This document shows, one piece after another, positions 17,022-24,208 of a stretch of DNA of 30,404 nucleotides; positions within the stretch are counted from its first letter, which is position 1; each line of letters begins with the position of its first letter. The notes under the pieces were generated by a model. The model worked only from the letters and a program-made list of their open reading frames with translations, did no database searches and was not told where the DNA came from. The position numbers and the translations under genes were made by a program. The DNA lies in the IMG/VR virus record IMGVR_UViG_3300032304_001283, positions 1 through 30,404 of that record; one strand, 5' to 3'. The DNA comes from a virus.

Positions 17022-17384
17022 ATGAAAATTTACAATTATCATCCAGACACATTTGAATATATCGGACAAGGTGACGCAGATCAAGATCCCTTGGATCCCA
17101 CACATTGGCTGGTTCCGGGAAATTCCGTAGTTCTTCCACCGCCTGACTCGGTCGAGGGAAAAACTATAAATTTCAATGAAGAAACACAAACTTGGGTTTA
17201 CCGTGATATTCCACCACCTCCTGAAGATCCTAGTAAATCGTTAACTTGGAGTGATTTTAGATCTTTCGAATATCCCCCGTTTACTAACTATCTAGATGCA
17301 ATCGTAAAAGGCGACCAGGCTCAAGTTGACAAGTATATTGCAGATTGTCTAGCAGTCAAAGCTAAGTATCCAAAACCTACCTAA
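17022..17384 (+). CDS. Probable tail-fibre assembly chaperone
   Basis: This 120-residue protein has the layout of phage tail-fibre assembly chaperones (Caudo_TAP-like, T4 gp38/P2 G-like). The N-terminal MKIYNYHPDTFEYIGQGDAD motif is followed by DPLDPTHWLVPGNSVVLPPP, a short strand reading TINFNEETQTWVYRD, a proline-rich hinge (IPPPPEDPSK) and a C-terminal helical segment (YLDAIVKGDQAQVDKYIADC). Such proteins are encoded next to the fibre they fold and are usually absent from the finished virion. Here it follows collar copy 1 by 9 bases and precedes copy 2, so it may serve one or all three collar adhesins. AAAGGA precedes the ATG. Confidence 0.7.
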   Translation: MKIYNYHPDTFEYIGQGDADQDPLDPTHWLVPGNSVVLPPPDSVEGKTINFNEETQTWVYRDIPPPPEDPSKSLTWSDFRSFEYPPFTNYLDAIVKGDQAQVDKYIADCLAVKAKYPKPT

Positions 17385-17400
17385 GAACAAGGATTTCTAA

Positions 17401-18015
17401 GTGGCTATATTACAAGGATTAACAGTTGACGATACTGGGTTTTTAAGATTACCAGTTGGGACTACTGGTCAACGACCTGGTAGTCCGGTTGTGGGTATGT
17501 CTAGATTAAACACCACAACGAGTCAAAACGAATGGTATGACGGTACTGCCTGGATTGAGTTAGTTCCAACTGGCGCTATTAGATATTTCGCTAGAAACTC
17601 AGCACCTGACGGATGGCTCAAAGCCAATGGTGCTGGTATTTCAACCACAACCTATGCTAATTTATTTGCAGTAATTGGCTATGCTTGGGGTGGTGGCGGA
17701 GCAACATTTAACGTTCCCGACTTTCGTGGAGAGTTTCCGAGAGTGTGGGATGACGGCCGCGGAGTTGATTCCGGGAGAGCTCTTACAACAGCACAGGCTC
17801 AAGACTGGAAAGGGTATTACATGACCAACACTGCTAGTGGTTCATTTTCATACAGTCATGGTCCAGTTTATATGGGAAAATCAATATTTCCTTCACATAC
17901 TGGAAATTTGTTTACAGGATACTGGGCTGCTCCTAGTTCTGCATGGGGCACTGCATGGGACACATCAGAAATTCGTCCTAGAAATGTGTCGTTGTTAGCT
18001 TGTATTAAATATTAA
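17401..18015 (+). CDS. Tail-collar domain adhesin, copy 2
   Basis: This 204-residue paralog of the collar adhesin at 16398-17012 starts at GTG 17401 after AAGGA. It keeps the stem segment (GMSRLNTTTSQNEWYDGTAW), the collar domain (ARNSAPDGWLKANGAGIS, YANLFAVIGYAWGG, FNVPDFRGEFPR) and the tip end (SHGPVYMGK, RPRNVSLLACIKY). The segment between, MTNTASGSFSYSHG, differs from the other copies, as does WAAPSSAWGTAWDTSEI. The first 20 residues have diverged, while the collar core stays nearly identical at the DNA level to copy 1, which suggests selection or gene conversion on the core. Confidence 0.85.
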   Translation: MAILQGLTVDDTGFLRLPVGTTGQRPGSPVVGMSRLNTTTSQNEWYDGTAWIELVPTGAIRYFARNSAPDGWLKANGAGISTTTYANLFAVIGYAWGGGGATFNVPDFRGEFPRVWDDGRGVDSGRALTTAQAQDWKGYYMTNTASGSFSYSHGPVYMGKSIFPSHTGNLFTGYWAAPSSAWGTAWDTSEIRPRNVSLLACIKY

Positions 18016-18027
18016 AAGGAAAGAGCA

Positions 18028-18639
18028 GTGGCAACGTTAAAAAATATTACAATTAACGACACGGGAGCATTTACATTCCCATCGGGCACTACAGCTCAGC
18101 GACCAACTGCTGCTACAGGAATGATTAGATTTAATACATCTATTAGTGCTCCTGAGTTTTATGATGGAGCAATTTGGACCCCTCTAATTCCAACCGGAGC
18201 TATAGAATTATTTGCTACAACTACAGTTCCTCCAGGGTGGCTCAAAGCCAATGGTGCCAGCGTATCAACTACTACCTATGCAGCGTTATTTGCTAATATT
18301 GGATATACCTGGGGTGGTAGTGGCGGATCATTTACCTTGCCCGACCTTAGAGGCGAATTTATACGAGGCTGGGACGACGGACGTACAGTAGACAGTGGTC
18401 GAGGTTTCGCTAGTTTTCAAGATCAAGATTGGAAAGGATTTTATCAAACAAACACTGGATCAAATACAACCGGGTATAGTCACGGTCCGGTCTACATGGG
18501 CAAGGATTTATTCGGTACGCATACTGGAAATTTATTCGGCGGGCGTTGGCAAGCACCTGCGGCCGGTCAAGGCTATGCTTGGGATACTGGAAATACCCTC
18601 CCAAGAAATCGTGCAGTAATGGCCTGTATTAAATACTAA
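18028..18639 (+). CDS. Tail-collar domain adhesin, copy 3
   Basis: The third collar paralog has 203 residues and starts at GTG 18028 after AAAGGA. It carries the stem piece (GMIRFNTSISAPEFYDGAIW), a collar domain (ELFATTTVPPGWLKANGASV, YAALFANIGYTWGG, FTLPDLRGEFIRGWDDGR) and the tip end (SHGPVYMGKD, LPRNRAVMACIKY). It is the most diverged of the three at the start of the collar domain (FATTTVPPGW where the others read FARNSAPDGW), yet its QDQDWKGFYQTNTGSNTT part is closer to copy 1. It is the last virion-type gene on the left. The next gene starts 43 bases on and belongs to the accessory region. Confidence 0.85.
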   Translation: MATLKNITINDTGAFTFPSGTTAQRPTAATGMIRFNTSISAPEFYDGAIWTPLIPTGAIELFATTTVPPGWLKANGASVSTTTYAALFANIGYTWGGSGGSFTLPDLRGEFIRGWDDGRTVDSGRGFASFQDQDWKGFYQTNTGSNTTGYSHGPVYMGKDLFGTHTGNLFGGRWQAPAAGQGYAWDTGNTLPRNRAVMACIKY

Positions 18640-18682
18640 TCAATATTTAATCCGCCGTTTTTAGATAGACATATATAGTAGT

Positions 18683-19423
18683 ATGTCTATTTTCTCAAAA
18701 AATTTAAAGTTTAAATTTTACTCATCGCTTCCTGCAGTAACAAAAGAGTTTCCTATTATTCCAGCTGGTGCCTATAAGAGAAAATGGGTTCCTCCGGTTG
18801 CAGCATCATATAAAACTATTGTAGATAACATTAATAATTTTGGAAAGCCGTTCAGCGGAGTAATCAAATGTCCAGGAATCTTTAATGCTTGTAAAACTGG
18901 TTGGATAGTAACTTCGTGGTTTGATTTTATTATAGACACAACCGATGATGGAAAATCTGTAGGCTATCGACTTCCACCAACACTAGTCGAAGAAACAACT
19001 ACTAAACATCCGGTATTCGGAAAAAAATTAATTAATTTCATGAATTTGTCATTGCCTCAAATGCAAATTCCTAAACCCCCACAGTCGTTAGACACACTAA
19101 TTAAAATCTCAACACCCTGGGCAGTTGAAATCCCCAAAGGATGGAGTCTATTACTATGTCCAGTAAGCTATTCAGATGAAATAAGATTTACTTCGTCAAC
19201 AGGAATTTTACGACAAGGCGATCGCGAAATTAACCCACAACTGTTTTGGCATCAGTTTAACGGAACTGAATTGGTCAAAGCAGGAACTCCCCTGTGTCAA
19301 TTAATTCCTATTCCCGACGAGACAGTTAACTTTGATTTTGAATGTTTAGATTACACACCTGAACAAATTAAAAAACAAGATCACTACTTTTTTGAAAAAG
19401 CCTGTAAATTTCTAAGAAACTAA
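18683..19423 (+). CDS. Accessory protein of a tandem three-paralog family, copy A
   Basis: This 246-residue protein has no function I can assign. It shares conserved blocks with the next two genes: FKFYSSLP near residue 10; KCPGIFNACKTGWIVTSW followed by DF (about 68-88); a strand pair TLIKISTPWAVEIPKGWSLL (about 138-157); a YSDEIRFTSSTGIL block; and NPQLFWHQFNGTELVKAGTP leading to LCQLIPIP. The CPG / P-GW-LL / GTPLCQ-IP layout reminds me of DUF6065-type proteins found in phages and bacteria, but I cannot confirm this without a profile search. No Shine-Dalgarno-like sequence is visible before ATG 18683, unlike the virion genes. There is no signal peptide or membrane helix. It is the first of four coupled + strand genes ending in a 2OG oxygenase, so a shared pathway is plausible. 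Confidence 0.65.
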   Translation: MSIFSKNLKFKFYSSLPAVTKEFPIIPAGAYKRKWVPPVAASYKTIVDNINNFGKPFSGVIKCPGIFNACKTGWIVTSWFDFIIDTTDDGKSVGYRLPPTLVEETTTKHPVFGKKLINFMNLSLPQMQIPKPPQSLDTLIKISTPWAVEIPKGWSLLLCPVSYSDEIRFTSSTGILRQGDREINPQLFWHQFNGTELVKAGTPLCQLIPIPDETVNFDFECLDYTPEQIKKQDHYFFEKACKFLRN

Positions 19424-19428
19424 TTAGT

Positions 19429-20172
19429 ATGTATTTCTTTAATAAACCAAAATTTAAATTTTACTCTTCTGTGCCTGGCGTTACAGAAATGTTTCCGATT
19501 ATTCCAGCAACAGCTAATAGGCCTAGTTGGATGAAATCAGCTGTTGATGCTTACAAACAAAAAACTAGTACAATTTCTAATTTTGGACATCAACTTTCGA
19601 GTGTCAGCAAATGTCCTGGTATAAACGAACTAGGAAAACTTGGATGGATCGTAACTTCATGGTTTGATTTTATAATAGAAGCAAACAATCGAGAAACTGC
19701 TAGTTGGAAAGTACCATCAACATTACCTGGTGCAATTTCGCAAGCAATTCCTCCTGGAGATTTAATAAAGTTTATGAATATGGGGTCTCCGGAATTATCT
19801 ATCCCGTTGCCTGAATACACCTCAAAGCTTCTGGTAAAGATAACCATGCCGTGGGTAGTTGATATTCCGCCAGGATGGAATTTACTAATGATACCAACTC
19901 CTTATTCTGGAGAAACTCGATTTCAGTGTTCAACTGGGATGTTAAAATCGGGGTCTTTAGTAGAAGTAAATCCTCAACTCTTTTGGAATTACACCAAAGG
20001 AGAAACGTTAATCAAAGCAGGTACTCCGTTATGCCAACTAATTCCTATTCCTGACTCTTCGTTTAATGCTAACGGAGAATGCTTAGAATCCACTGCCGAA
20101 ATTAAAAAAAAACAAGAAAGTTTTTTCTATAGAAAGGGTTGTACATTTACTAGGAATCCGAATGTTCTTTAA
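19429..20172 (+). CDS. Accessory protein of a tandem three-paralog family, copy B
   Basis: This 247-residue paralog of copies A and C starts five bases after copy A ends. It keeps FKFYSSVPGVTEMFPIIPA, KCPGINELGKLGWIVTSW then FDFII, the LLVKITMPWVVDIPPGWNLL segment, YSGETRFQCSTGML, and NPQLFWNYTKGETLIKAGTP followed by LCQLIPIP. The third aromatic-His block changes from FWH to FWN, so that His is not strictly conserved. The C-terminus is basic (FYRKGCTFTRNP). A run of nine A at 20104-20112 lies inside the gene, but the frame stays intact. There is no obvious ribosome-binding site. The function is unknown, perhaps DUF6065-related. Confidence 0.65.
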   Translation: MYFFNKPKFKFYSSVPGVTEMFPIIPATANRPSWMKSAVDAYKQKTSTISNFGHQLSSVSKCPGINELGKLGWIVTSWFDFIIEANNRETASWKVPSTLPGAISQAIPPGDLIKFMNMGSPELSIPLPEYTSKLLVKITMPWVVDIPPGWNLLMIPTPYSGETRFQCSTGMLKSGSLVEVNPQLFWNYTKGETLIKAGTPLCQLIPIPDSSFNANGECLESTAEIKKKQESFFYRKGCTFTRNPNVL

Positions 20173-20923
20173 GAAAAAAGAAAAAATTGAATTTTATTCT
20201 GATAATGTAAATGCACTATATTCGCACCCAATCGAATCAGCGAGACAGGTTAAATTTAATTGGGCAGAACGCATGAAAGCGTTTTTTAAAAATAAAAAAC
20301 CCGACTGTGTTAATACGCTACGCTGTCCTGGAATTTTTACTCCTTTTAAACACGGATTTATAGTTAGTACATGGTACGACTTTAAAGTAACTACCTCTTC
20401 CACACCGCTTTCCAATGGTAGATACACCGATGCAGTATTTCCAAATAAAGATATTTTTTTAGGCAATCAAGAATCAATTCAAACACACGATCCAGTAAAT
20501 CTTACTGACTTTTATGATAATTGTGTAATCGAGGCTAGGGCTTGTCATAGAGACATTGTTAAAATTACAACAGGCTGGAGTGTAAAATTACCAAAAGGTT
20601 GGAGTTTATTACAAACAAATATACCGTATACAGACGAAACTAGATTTTCATCTTGTACTGGAATTTTTGATCCTAACACTAATAACCAAATAACTATTCC
20701 CTTATTTTGGCATGTCTTGAACGGAACTGAATTAATCAAGGCGGGAACTCCCTTGTGCTTTCTATTACCAGTGAAACTGTCAGACGGTGAGTTTGAAGTC
20801 CGTGAATCTACAGTTAGAGAACAATCTTGGTCACAATTTCATCAGTATAGAAGACATAATACATTTATTCCAAATTATAAAGCTATAGCCAGTGTGGCTC
20901 AGAAATATTTTTCTAAAAAATGA
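20162..20923 (+). CDS. Accessory protein of a tandem three-paralog family, copy C
   Basis: This 253-residue paralog overlaps copy B by 11 bases at its start and the following oxygenase by 4 bases at its end (ATGA), which points to coupled translation. Conserved blocks are RCPGIFTPFKHGFIVSTWYD, IVKITTGWSVKLPKGWSLLQ, YTDETRFSSCTGIF, FWHVLNGTELIKAGTPLCFL. It diverges most in the N-terminal 60 residues (KKKEKIEFYSDNVNALYSHP) and in its longer middle region. It has the only direct contact with the oxygenase gene at 20920-21459, so it is the likeliest of the three to act with that enzyme. The function is unknown. Confidence 0.65.
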   Translation: MFFKKKEKIEFYSDNVNALYSHPIESARQVKFNWAERMKAFFKNKKPDCVNTLRCPGIFTPFKHGFIVSTWYDFKVTTSSTPLSNGRYTDAVFPNKDIFLGNQESIQTHDPVNLTDFYDNCVIEARACHRDIVKITTGWSVKLPKGWSLLQTNIPYTDETRFSSCTGIFDPNTNNQITIPLFWHVLNGTELIKAGTPLCFLLPVKLSDGEFEVRESTVREQSWSQFHQYRRHNTFIPNYKAIASVAQKYFSKK

Positions 20924-21459
20924 AACTACTGAAAGATTATATCAAAGTATATAATGTTGAAGACGATTCGAGAGTGCTAACACTGCTGGAGTCGTCTAAG
21001 ACAACGCCTGGGTCTTGGACCGACAATCATGCAACAGTTACAGCATATCAAAATATGGACACGGTAATCTGCGAAGATATAAAAATCAAAGACATTGTAA
21101 CTGAGTGGGCAAAGAAAGTTGTCTATCAATATTCTGTAGAATTTGAAGTGCCAATTCGAGGAGCGTCCGGAGTTCGCTTTAACAAATATTCCGAAGGTCA
21201 AAAAATGGAAATGCATTTTGATCACATACATTCAGTGTTTGATGGATACTATAAAGGAATTCCGATACTCAGTATTATTGGTTTTTTAAACGATAATTAT
21301 GAAGGAGGCGAGCTTGTTTTTAACTTAGGCGGCGAATCTGTTTCTTATAAATTGCCGACTAACAGTGTTCTGGTGTTTCCATCGGCATTTCCTTGGCCAC
21401 ACGAAGTAACACCTGTAACTAAAGGTGTTAGATATACGTGGGTTATGTGGTGTTTTTAA
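20920..21459 (+). CDS. 2OG-Fe(II) oxygenase, prolyl-4-hydroxylase-like
   Basis: This 179-residue protein has the double-stranded beta-helix fold signature of 2-oxoglutarate/Fe(II) dioxygenases. The iron triad appears as His99-x-Asp101 (MHFDH) and His161 (WPHEV), with Arg171 (GVRYT) for 2-oxoglutarate. Other family features are VRFNKYSEGQKMEMHFD, IGFLNDNYEGGELVF and NSVLVFPSAF. Enzymes of this type couple decarboxylation of 2-oxoglutarate to hydroxylation of a protein residue, amino acid or small molecule. The substrate is not evident. The gene overlaps the preceding paralog family gene by 4 bases and ends exactly where the convergent oxygenase gene on the other strand ends. It is small and single-domain, as usual for phage members. 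Confidence 0.85.
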   Translation: MKLLKDYIKVYNVEDDSRVLTLLESSKTTPGSWTDNHATVTAYQNMDTVICEDIKIKDIVTEWAKKVVYQYSVEFEVPIRGASGVRFNKYSEGQKMEMHFDHIHSVFDGYYKGIPILSIIGFLNDNYEGGELVFNLGGESVSYKLPTNSVLVFPSAFPWPHEVTPVTKGVRYTWVMWCF

Positions 21460-21999
21460 TTACCTAAACGCAGGGCCATGCGCCCAACCAACAATACAGT
21501 ATCGATTACCTTCTGTAACCGGAATTACACAATGCGCAAGGTAAGAGGGAAATACCACTATCGATCCTTGATCAATGCATGAGTGAGTTATATTAGGAAT
21601 AAATTGCAAAGACCCACCTTTATAAGTTTGAGGGTCTGATAACTGGATTGAAAAACTTAATTTTCGAGTAGAGCCTTCGTCGTAAACAAAATCGTTATGC
21701 CAATCGTAATGAGCATTATTCGTTGATGTATATTTAAACATTAGTACAGGATCGCAAGGATGAAATCCTGTTATGTTAAAATTATAATGCTTTAAATTTA
21801 GTTTTGAAACTATGTTAACAATTCTTTCAATTAATTCGTTAGGAATTGTCGTTGTCGATATTTCAACAACTCTTGCTTGGGATGAATTATCTTCAGTTTC
21901 GCCTGCCACATAATCACGGTCTAAATGTTTTATAAGCAGGTCACACTCTTGTGCCGATAACAGATTTTCAACAGCTACTAAATTTAAAGATTCGTTCAT
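21460..21999 (-). CDS. 2OG-Fe(II) oxygenase, PKHD/prolyl-hydroxylase-like
   Basis: This is the last gene of the - strand modification operon. The 179-residue protein has His101-x-Asp103 (DWHNDF), distal His156 (LAHCV) and Arg166 (GNRYC), plus LSFSIQLSDPQTYKGGSLQF and GSIVVFPSYLAHCVIPVTEG, typical of PKHD-type hydroxylases. It is most like the convergent oxygenase at 20920-21459 in length and motif spacing, and the two may be diverged relatives facing each other. Its start overlaps the upstream oxygenase gene by 4 bases. The substrate is unknown. An all-active-site-present protein argues against decay. Confidence 0.85.
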   Translation of the reverse strand: MNESLNLVAVENLLSAQECDLLIKHLDRDYVAGETEDNSSQARVVEISTTTIPNELIERIVNIVSKLNLKHYNFNITGFHPCDPVLMFKYTSTNNAHYDWHNDFVYDEGSTRKLSFSIQLSDPQTYKGGSLQFIPNITHSCIDQGSIVVFPSYLAHCVIPVTEGNRYCIVGWAHGPAFR

Positions 22000-22565
22000 A
22001 AAATAGCATCGTTGTTAAGTACTACACCCATGTGGTCCATCCTTTTAAGTAAGACTTGATCATAAGCGTGATTTGCATGCTGACCGTTTTTTCTAACATA
22101 ATGAAAAAATCCCTGTGTCTGCCAATCCTGATGAGTCATCGGGTGTCTCCAATGTTTGGTTGTACATCCCTCGTATATAAGACAATCTCCTTTATATAAG
22201 ATTATTTCTTTTTCAAGACCGTTGTCATCAAAATAAAACAGCCACGGCGATGATGGATAATCCAATGTGACTGTGAAACTTATTTCGCAAGATTCTCGAT
22301 CAACATGTTTTTTTAAATCATCGCCTCTTCGATATATTCTCGAATAGTTGTAGCTAGGTATAATTTCCTCCCCAACTGCTTTTTCAACCGACGAGTGGCA
22401 TAATGCTAGTATTGAAGGATACAAATTATAAAAAGACGATGTAGTTGGACAAAGAGCATCTCCGAATATGCCGGGGCGTTTTCTTTCCTCCAGCCACATT
22501 TGTTTAGACATTTCAAGACAAATGTCTTCTCTAATTAGATTCCTTATTACAGTGTATTTTGCCAT
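21996..22565 (-). CDS. 2OG-Fe(II) oxygenase, second subfamily
   Basis: The 189-residue protein has YSRIYRRGDDLKKHVDRESC, giving His87-x-Asp89, a following EISFTVTLDY strand, and distal His138 or His141 (TTKHWRHPM). The usual C-terminal Arg may be Arg158 (HYVRKNG). KGDCLIYEGCTTKHWRHP is a hallmark of a phage/marine hydroxylase group that differs from the PKHD type next door. The segment SPWLFYFDDNGLEKEIILYK forms the central strands. It starts one base after the carbamoyltransferase gene stop and overlaps the next oxygenase by 4 bases. The substrate is not predictable from sequence. Confidence 0.75.
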   Translation of the reverse strand: MAKYTVIRNLIREDICLEMSKQMWLEERKRPGIFGDALCPTTSSFYNLYPSILALCHSSVEKAVGEEIIPSYNYSRIYRRGDDLKKHVDRESCEISFTVTLDYPSSPWLFYFDDNGLEKEIILYKGDCLIYEGCTTKHWRHPMTHQDWQTQGFFHYVRKNGQHANHAYDQVLLKRMDHMGVVLNNDAIL

Positions 22566-22566
22566 A

Positions 22567-24207
22567 TTAGTTCCCTACCATTTTGTTAATTTCGGGGAAC
22601 CATACAACGTCAAGATTAGATTTATGCAATATTTCTAATGCTTCATTTGGTTCTTCGATGAGCGGTTGTCCAGCTAGATTAAAACTAGTGTTAAGTAATA
22701 CTCCGTGTCCTGATACTTTCTTAAACTCTTTTAACAGTTCGTATATGTGTCCGTCTTCATCCGATACTGTTTGTATACGACATGTGTTGTCAGCATGAAC
22801 TACTCCAGATATTAACTCTCTTGCATTTTCTAAAACAGGAAAACTAATAGTCATGAACGGACACTCTTTGATATTCCCTAAATCAAAATACATGGAAGCA
22901 TCTTCTTTAAGTACCATAGCTGCAAACGGTCTGTACCATTCACGATTTTTAATTTTGTTTACAATATCTTTGGCATCTGGATTAAGCGGATTAAACAGAA
23001 TACTTCGATTGCCCAGTGCTCTTGGACCGCTTTCTGCGAGACCGTTATACACTCCGACACTATTATTATCAGCAAGTAACCTAGCTATATCAATAATCGA
23101 GCAAGTGGAACCTTCCACCATTGACAAATCTGCAGGTTTTCCATGTATAAATGTATTTTTTATTTTTCTAATAGTAGAATCCTGCGTTTCCATGCGATAA
23201 TACAACATTGCCATCCCTATACTATTGCCGGAGTCGTCTGCCAGCGGTTCAAAGTAAAATTCAACATCGGGAAACTGTGTAGTATAATAATGATTGGCGA
23301 CAATGTTCAATCCATAGCCGCCTGTTATGCAAATCTTTTTTAAATTTGTTTTCTCAATCGCTTTTCTAATCAACGAACACACTGCTTCTTGTGTTTGCTT
23401 TTGTACCTGGTAAGCGTAGTCTGCGTACATTTGATAGTTTTCTTTTGTTATAAATCGCTGAGAATGCTTTCTAAGTTTTCGATTAGCTGCCCTCCAGTAC
23501 CCGTCAAGCGGCTCTCTTTCAAATAACATGTCATTCGGAATGTTATCGTGTGAAAATAACTTAGGAGGATTTTCCATCGGATTGCCGTATGAAGCTAATC
23601 CCATGGTCTTTCCGTTTTCTAAAATATGCTGTTCGATAAGAGTAGTTGCTGTTTCATACACAGTAACTACACCAAATAAACTCTTGCTAGAATATTCACA
23701 TTTGGTATTATCACTTTGACGCTGGAGCCACTCTAGAGATTCTCTTTTAAATTCATCTTGCCAGTATTGTTTATACACTTCAACAAAGTTTGCCGGATAA
23801 CTTGCCGCGTAAATTGATTCGGACTCTCTTAAAGAATCAGCATGAACAGTTCCGCTTCGGTCAATAACTATTATCGCTGCTTTGTCAAACCCGCTGTTAT
23901 AAAAAGCTAAACTGGCATGCTGTACATGATGATTTTTCGATAGGTCGAGAACCACTGGAACGTTTGCTCTCTTTTTTAAGTAATTTAACCAAGTAACTAA
24001 TTCAGGATGATCACACGCAGGCGCTCCGACAACAGCCCCGTCGATGGGGCCTTTGGCTTCTTGTATTGCTCGTTCAACCGCAAGAAAAGGATTTGCATCT
24101 CTTTTTTTCTTTGAGAGGCGTTCTTCTTTATAAAATACTTCAATTTCTCCGTTGTTAATAATTGCAACAGAGCTGTCATGTAGTGGGCTTACTCCAAGTA
24201 TTCTCAT
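22567..24207 (-). CDS. Carbamoyltransferase, NodU/CmcH/TobZ family
   Basis: This 546-residue enzyme is near full family length. The N-terminal Kae1-like domain begins MRILGVSPLHDSSVAII and has the metal-site pattern His93-His94-x2-His97 (NHHVQHASLAF) with Asp116 in IIVIDRSG. It continues with GKTMGLASYG and ICITGGYGLNIVANH. The C-terminal NodU domain carries ESGPRALGNRSIL near residue 390, YRPFAAMVL, and LLNTSFNLAGQPLIEEP near 500. Known relatives use carbamoyl phosphate and ATP to carbamoylate hydroxyl groups on sugars, antibiotics or Nod factors. In this operon it sits between a halogenase and two hydroxylases, and hydroxyl groups made by an oxygenase would be natural acceptors (inference). 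It starts one base after the upstream halogenase stop. Confidence 0.9.
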   Translation of the reverse strand: MRILGVSPLHDSSVAIINNGEIEVFYKEERLSKKKRDANPFLAVERAIQEAKGPIDGAVVGAPACDHPELVTWLNYLKKRANVPVVLDLSKNHHVQHASLAFYNSGFDKAAIIVIDRSGTVHADSLRESESIYAASYPANFVEVYKQYWQDEFKRESLEWLQRQSDNTKCEYSSKSLFGVVTVYETATTLIEQHILENGKTMGLASYGNPMENPPKLFSHDNIPNDMLFEREPLDGYWRAANRKLRKHSQRFITKENYQMYADYAYQVQKQTQEAVCSLIRKAIEKTNLKKICITGGYGLNIVANHYYTTQFPDVEFYFEPLADDSGNSIGMAMLYYRMETQDSTIRKIKNTFIHGKPADLSMVEGSTCSIIDIARLLADNNSVGVYNGLAESGPRALGNRSILFNPLNPDAKDIVNKIKNREWYRPFAAMVLKEDASMYFDLGNIKECPFMTISFPVLENARELISGVVHADNTCRIQTVSDEDGHIYELLKEFKKVSGHGVLLNTSFNLAGQPLIEEPNEALEILHKSNLDVVWFPEINKMVGN

Positions 24208-24208
24208 A

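Noticed and set aside
16398-18639. Diversity-generating retroelement with variable repeats in collar adhesins
   Set aside because: No reverse transcriptase, template repeat or adenine-biased variable region was seen. The differences between copies look like ordinary divergence.
20104-20112. Run of nine A as a possible programmed slippage site
   Set aside because: The frame is continuous across it and a shifted frame would not join to any downstream coding sequence of interest. The gene and its paralogs have similar lengths.
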